A DNA stretch of 8,387 nucleotides from Nitrospirota bacterium (GTDB taxonomy: Bacteria > Nitrospirota > Nitrospiria > Nitrospirales > UBA8639): positions 1 through 8,387 of the forward strand of contig QIDY01000071.1 in the NCBI GenBank assembly GCA_003228495.1, written 5' to 3'. Position numbers and translations under genes: made by a program. Below are positions 5,598 through 8,387 of this stretch, piece by piece (the stretch's first letter is position 1; the number at the start of each line of letters is the position of its first letter). The notes under the pieces are model-generated. The model did not search any database. It worked only from the letters and a program-made list of their open reading frames with translations, and was not told the DNA's origin.

Positions 5598-7623
5598 CGG
5601 TGGCTCCAACATCAATAAGGATATTCGAATAACCATCTAACTTTGCGTGGTCAGTTGATCCCAGATAAACCGTCGTATCGTCCATCACAACAATCGCTGG
5701 CCCGGGAATTTCATGGCCCGGACGCAACAGATTCCCCCAATAATGTGGAACTGATTGAATGCCCTGAGACAACACCACCGGACGGTCTTCCCACTGGGCC
5801 GAGGACGAAACGGCCGATCCCAAAGATTTTTTAAGTATTGACGGTGGCCTAACCTGGCCAATCGCTCTGACTCGGACATTCACCATTTCCACGGGAGCCT
5901 CAGGCTGTTGATACCCATATCGTTCCTGGTGCAGACGATCAAAGTCCTGACGAAATTCAGGAGTCAACGGCACCTCCAAATCAAAGGATTGTCCCACATA
6001 ACGCACATCGACCGTTCGTGTGATGACAGCCTGTTCAGGAGCGACTCCTTCCCGGTGCAATTCTTCTTCGCCTTGCCGAACTAGTTCTTGTGTGTGTTCC
6101 TCGAGTATCTCAAACTGCGTCTCATTCGGCAGCATGACCGTGTGCACGTAATCCAACTGGACATCGGCAGCTAACATGCCTAAGGCCGATAGCGTGGCCG
6201 CCATTGGCGAGACCAAGACAGATGGTACCCTCAAGGCTCTGGCCAGATCACATGCATGAAGACCGCCTGCCCCACCAAATGACACTAACACCGTCTCCCG
6301 CGGGTCTTCTCCCCGTTCCACGGAGATGACCCGAAGTGCCCGCTCCATATGGGCATTGGCAATCTGGATCATGCCCAAAGCCAGGGCTTGTCTGGCATCT
6401 AACCCGGAATGAGACTTTAGGGAAACTTGTTGGTTTAATTCATCGAACGCTTTTTGAGCTGCTTCACTATCCAAAACCATCTGTCCCCCCAGGAACCCAT
6501 CCGTCGGCAATCGGCCCAAGACCACGTGTGCATCCGTCACCGTAGGGATGAGGCCTCCGCGTCCATAACATACCGGTCCCGGAACAGCCCCGGCACTTTG
6601 TGGTCCGACACGTAAATTCCCTCCGGCATCGACAATTGCCAACGATCCCCCGCCGGAACCCACAGTATGAATATCAATGACCGGCACCCGAATGGGACAG
6701 CCACCGACTTCGGCATCCGATGTCACGTGAATATCTTCATGAACCAGCGACACATCCGTGGACGTCCCACCCATGTCAAACGTCAGAATTCTATTGAAGC
6801 CCGCCAACCCCGCTAGATACCGCGCACCCACCACTCCGCCCGCCGGGCCCGACAAAATAGACCGCACTCCCTGCCCACGTGCTTGCGAGACGGATATGCG
6901 GCCGCCATTGGATTGCAAAATATGAAACTCGGTCGGCTTCATCTCTCGCTCCAAGCGACCAAGATAGGAATCCAGCACCGGTGAAACATACGCATTCACC
7001 ACGGTTGTGCTGGTCCGTTCATATTCCCGGAACTCGGGCAAGATTTCAAAAGAAGCCGTCACAAAAAAGCCTTCTTCTCGCAACCGCTTGGTCACGCATT
7101 GCTCATGTGCTGGATTCACAAACGAGAAGAGAAACGAAACAGCAACCGACTGGATATTTTCACGCCGTAAGGTTTCAAGGATCGCGTCAAGTTCCTTTTC
7201 CTGAAGAGGCATCACGACCTTCCCTTCATAATCCACCCGTTCCGTGATCTCCAAGCACCATTCACGCGGAACCAATGGAGGAGGAATAACAGGAAAGAGG
7301 TCATATAATTCAGGACGATCCTGTCGACCGATCAGCAGTACATCTCGAAAACCTTTCGTCGTGATCAACGCGGTACGAGCACCCTTGCGCTCCAAGATGG
7401 CATTCGTGGCTACCGTCGAACCATGAACAATATGCCGACTGGCTGGTCGGGAAAATTTGGTCAATCCTTGCAGGACGGCCTCGGCCGGATTAGATGGCGT
7501 CGAAAGAATCTTAAAGCGTTGGAGAGATTGATCGCTGGAGGAATAGATCGCAAAGTCAGTGAACGTCCCTCCAATGTCAATCCCAATCCAAAACCCTTTT
7601 TGATGGTGTTCAGGAATAGCCAT
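5590..7623 (-). CDS. hyuA: Hydantoinase A/oxoprolinase family ATP-binding protein, HyuA subunit
   Basis: This is the alpha, ATP-using partner of HyuB. In this superfamily the subunit has an actin/ASKHA-type fold that phosphorylates the substrate to drive ring opening or carboxylation. It has 677 residues, a normal length. Motifs in order are: phosphate-binding GIDIGGTFTDF (14-24); HGSTVATNAILERKGA (67-82); GPAGGVVGA (259-267); second phosphate loop DMGGTSTDV (283-291); HTVGSGGGS (319-327); AGAVPGPVCYGRGG (344-357); VTDAHVVLGRL (362-372); SFGGAGGLHACDLAR (447-461, approximate) in the adenosine-binding region; and a C-terminal beta-rich domain with YVGQSFDLEVP (542-552) and GPAIVVMDDTTVYL (641-654). 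The ATG at 7623 is the only start that keeps the usual short lead before GIDIGG; its Shine-Dalgarno is poor. The gene overlaps hyuB by 8 nt. The specific substrate (hydantoin derivative, 5-oxoproline, ketone) is not resolved; there is no LamB/PxpABC-type 5-oxoprolinase context. Confidence 0.95.
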   Translation of the reverse strand: MAIPEHHQKGFWIGIDIGGTFTDFAIYSSSDQSLQRFKILSTPSNPAEAVLQGLTKFSRPASRHIVHGSTVATNAILERKGARTALITTKGFRDVLLIGRQDRPELYDLFPVIPPPLVPREWCLEITERVDYEGKVVMPLQEKELDAILETLRRENIQSVAVSFLFSFVNPAHEQCVTKRLREEGFFVTASFEILPEFREYERTSTTVVNAYVSPVLDSYLGRLEREMKPTEFHILQSNGGRISVSQARGQGVRSILSGPAGGVVGARYLAGLAGFNRILTFDMGGTSTDVSLVHEDIHVTSDAEVGGCPIRVPVIDIHTVGSGGGSLAIVDAGGNLRVGPQSAGAVPGPVCYGRGGLIPTVTDAHVVLGRLPTDGFLGGQMVLDSEAAQKAFDELNQQVSLKSHSGLDARQALALGMIQIANAHMERALRVISVERGEDPRETVLVSFGGAGGLHACDLARALRVPSVLVSPMAATLSALGMLAADVQLDYVHTVMLPNETQFEILEEHTQELVRQGEEELHREGVAPEQAVITRTVDVRYVGQSFDLEVPLTPEFRQDFDRLHQERYGYQQPEAPVEMVNVRVRAIGQVRPPSILKKSLGSAVSSSAQWEDRPVVLSQGIQSVPHYWGNLLRPGHEIPGPAIVVMDDTTVYLGSTDHAKLDGYSNILIDVGATDG
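5604..5607 (-). promoter_or_regulatory. Ribosome binding site of hyuB inside the hyuA 3' end
   Basis: GGAG on the - strand lies 6 nt before the hyuB ATG (5597-5595) and within hyuA coding sequence. It fixes the hyuB start and, with the 8-nt gene overlap (ATGGCTGA), indicates coupled translation of the two subunits. Confidence 0.65.
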
Positions 7624-7722
7624 CTCAATTTTTCATATGTTCCAGGTACAAAAGATGGCCAGGAGAATACTATAGTGACCAGGAAGAATTGAAGATGAGG
7701 AGGAAAGAATTTTCCTAAAGGG
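7624..7722. other. Gap upstream of hyuA (99 bp), no confident promoter
   Basis: This is the only non-coding space before hyuA on its strand. It holds the GGAAA/TTTCC inverted repeat (7702-7715) and an 8-bp palindrome ACTATAGT (7669-7676) containing a -10-like TATAGT on the - strand, but no -35 at a good distance. Either hyuA uses a non-sigma-70 or weak promoter, or it is read through from upstream. Confidence 0.4.
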
Positions 7723-7731
7723 TTACCCTTT
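7717..7731 (-). terminator. Perfect hairpin centred on a stop codon, possible terminator
   Basis: On the - strand AAAGGG-TAA-CCCTTT forms a 6-bp stem whose 3-nt loop is exactly the TAA stop of the FG-GAP protein. A second 5-bp inverted repeat (GGAAA/TTTCC, 7702-7715) follows directly. Both sit in the gap before hyuA. A short T-containing run follows but no clean U-tract, so termination is plausible rather than shown. Confidence 0.35.
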
Positions 7732-8387
7732 GATGATACCTTTCAAGGAAACCAAGCGAGGACCGCCGCTGGCATTGTCTTGAATAGTCAACGTGGCGTG
7801 GTGGGTTCCAGAATGTTGGCTCGTGAATCCCACCTGCATGATACAAGACTCTCCGGTATGGAGCGTGATGTCTTGACACGTATTGTCCATCATCGCAAAC
7901 GCCTCAGCACCGGATCCCGATATCTCAATCGTGTCTACTCGAAGAAGGCCTAGCCCGATATTAGACAACCGGACCTTTTGGGAAGTCTGCAAGGCCGAGG
8001 GCAATGAACCCTCATCTTTTTCAAACACTAACGTATCCGTACTCACGCTGGGCAAGGGAATGGCCCCTCCCCCACTTAAGAGAACAGATACTCCATCCAC
8101 ATTCGTGCCGGCCGTGGCAAAATCAGGAGATCGGTCTTGATCGAAATCGGCCAGGACGACGGCAGCAGGTGTCGCGCCCACACCAAAATGGCCTGCCGAT
8201 GTAAACTCGCCTTTGCCATTCCCCACAAATAGAGACAGACTGTTCGAATCTCGATTCACCACTCCGAGATCCCATTCTTTGTCACCGTTAAAATCATGAA
8301 TCGCCAATCCCACGGGGGCAAAACCCACTTTCATCGGGTCCAACGGATGAAAAATACCCGGCTTCTTCTGAAGAAGAAGGCGAACGG
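7723..8387 (-). CDS. FG-GAP/VCBS repeat protein with choice-of-anchor-D-like domain, partial (5' end outside window)
   Basis: This is the C-terminal 220 or so residues of a probably secreted or surface protein. The frame is open to the right edge (upstream codons read VRLLLQKKPGIFHP), so the TTG at 8343 is not a start. Numbering from that TTG, two FG-GAP-type calcium-binding loops are visible: DFNGDKEWD (17-25) and DFDQDRSPD (66-74), spaced 49 residues apart, with the repeat phrase SLSLFVGNGKGEFTSA after the first. This is a beta-propeller signature, and more blades are expected upstream. From about residue 103 an Ig-like domain follows: VRLSNIGLG, then C156 and GESC167 with VGF and HHATLTIQDNASGG, matching choice-of-anchor-D/ASPM-SPD-2-Hydin-like domains. 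The two Cys may pair if exported. It ends GIIKG with no sorting motif or membrane anchor. Its ligand and role are unknown. Confidence 0.85.
   Translation of the reverse strand, partial: VRLLLQKKPGIFHPLDPMKVGFAPVGLAIHDFNGDKEWDLGVVNRDSNSLSLFVGNGKGEFTSAGHFGVGATPAAVVLADFDQDRSPDFATAGTNVDGVSVLLSGGGAIPLPSVSTDTLVFEKDEGSLPSALQTSQKVRLSNIGLGLLRVDTIEISGSGAEAFAMMDNTCQDITLHTGESCIMQVGFTSQHSGTHHATLTIQDNASGGPRLVSLKGIIKG

Noticed and set aside
6879..7247. 122-residue open frame on the + strand inside hyuA
   Set aside because: It is antisense to strongly conserved HyuA coding sequence, and its translation (Arg/Ser/Pro-rich) shows no domain or ribosome binding site; it is a shadow.
7669..7676. TATAGT within palindrome ACTATAGT as the hyuA -10 box
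   Set aside because: No acceptable -35 sequence lies 16-18 nt upstream; described only as part of the gap.
8341..8343. TTG at 8343 as the true start of the FG-GAP protein
   Set aside because: The frame remains open to the right edge, and upstream residues continue a repeat phrase (LLLQKKPGIF resembles the LLxGNGxGxF repeat), so the gene is cut by the window.
8362..8376. Perfect palindrome CTTCTTCTGAAGAAG
   Set aside because: It lies inside coding sequence and arises from Leu-Leu-Leu-Gln-Lys-Lys codons with low complexity; nothing around it suggests a regulatory role.

Overview
The window looks like an ordinary stretch of bacterial chromosome with about 50% GC by eye. The only gene on the + strand is the 3' two-thirds of a Lon protease gene entering from the left edge. 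Everything from about 1.6 kb to the right edge is read on the - strand, so the two blocks converge at about 1.6 kb. The mix of genes (bacterial Lon, split HyuA/HyuB, VapBC, a lipobox lipoprotein, an FG-GAP/choice-of-anchor protein) fits a Gram-negative, environmental bacterium. The overall feel is compatible with Nitrospirota, but that taxon is only an impression; no rRNA or marker gene here fixes it.

Layout: (1) 1-1589, + strand, lon without its 5' end. (2) 1611-2462, - strand, a small lipoprotein and, upstream of it, an unrecognised acidic 95-residue protein. (3) 2609-3317, - strand, a complete type II toxin-antitoxin module (vapB then vapC, overlapping by 4 nt) with its own promoter, a likely operator, and almost no 5' leader. 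(4) 3366-7623, - strand, three tightly packed genes in transcription order: hyuA, hyuB (8-nt overlap) and, 27 nt further on, a multi-pass membrane protein of the CPBP intramembrane-protease type whose first catalytic motif reads QQFLVQ instead of EExxxR. (5) 7723-8387, - strand, the C-terminal part of a secreted or surface-type protein with FG-GAP repeats and a choice-of-anchor-D-like Ig domain, running off the right edge.

How the genes work together: HyuA and HyuB should form one enzyme complex of the hydantoinase/oxoprolinase/ketone-carboxylase superfamily; the substrate cannot be read from the sequence. The CPBP-like gene is probably co-transcribed with them. VapB should neutralise VapC and repress the pair. 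The other genes have no visible functional link.

There is no tRNA, rRNA, CRISPR array, insertion sequence, attachment site or origin that I can support, and no gene-free stretch longer than about 150 bases. I did not find a convincing new multi-gene system. The best leads are the QQ variant of the CPBP protein coupled to hyuAB and the near-leaderless vapBC promoter.
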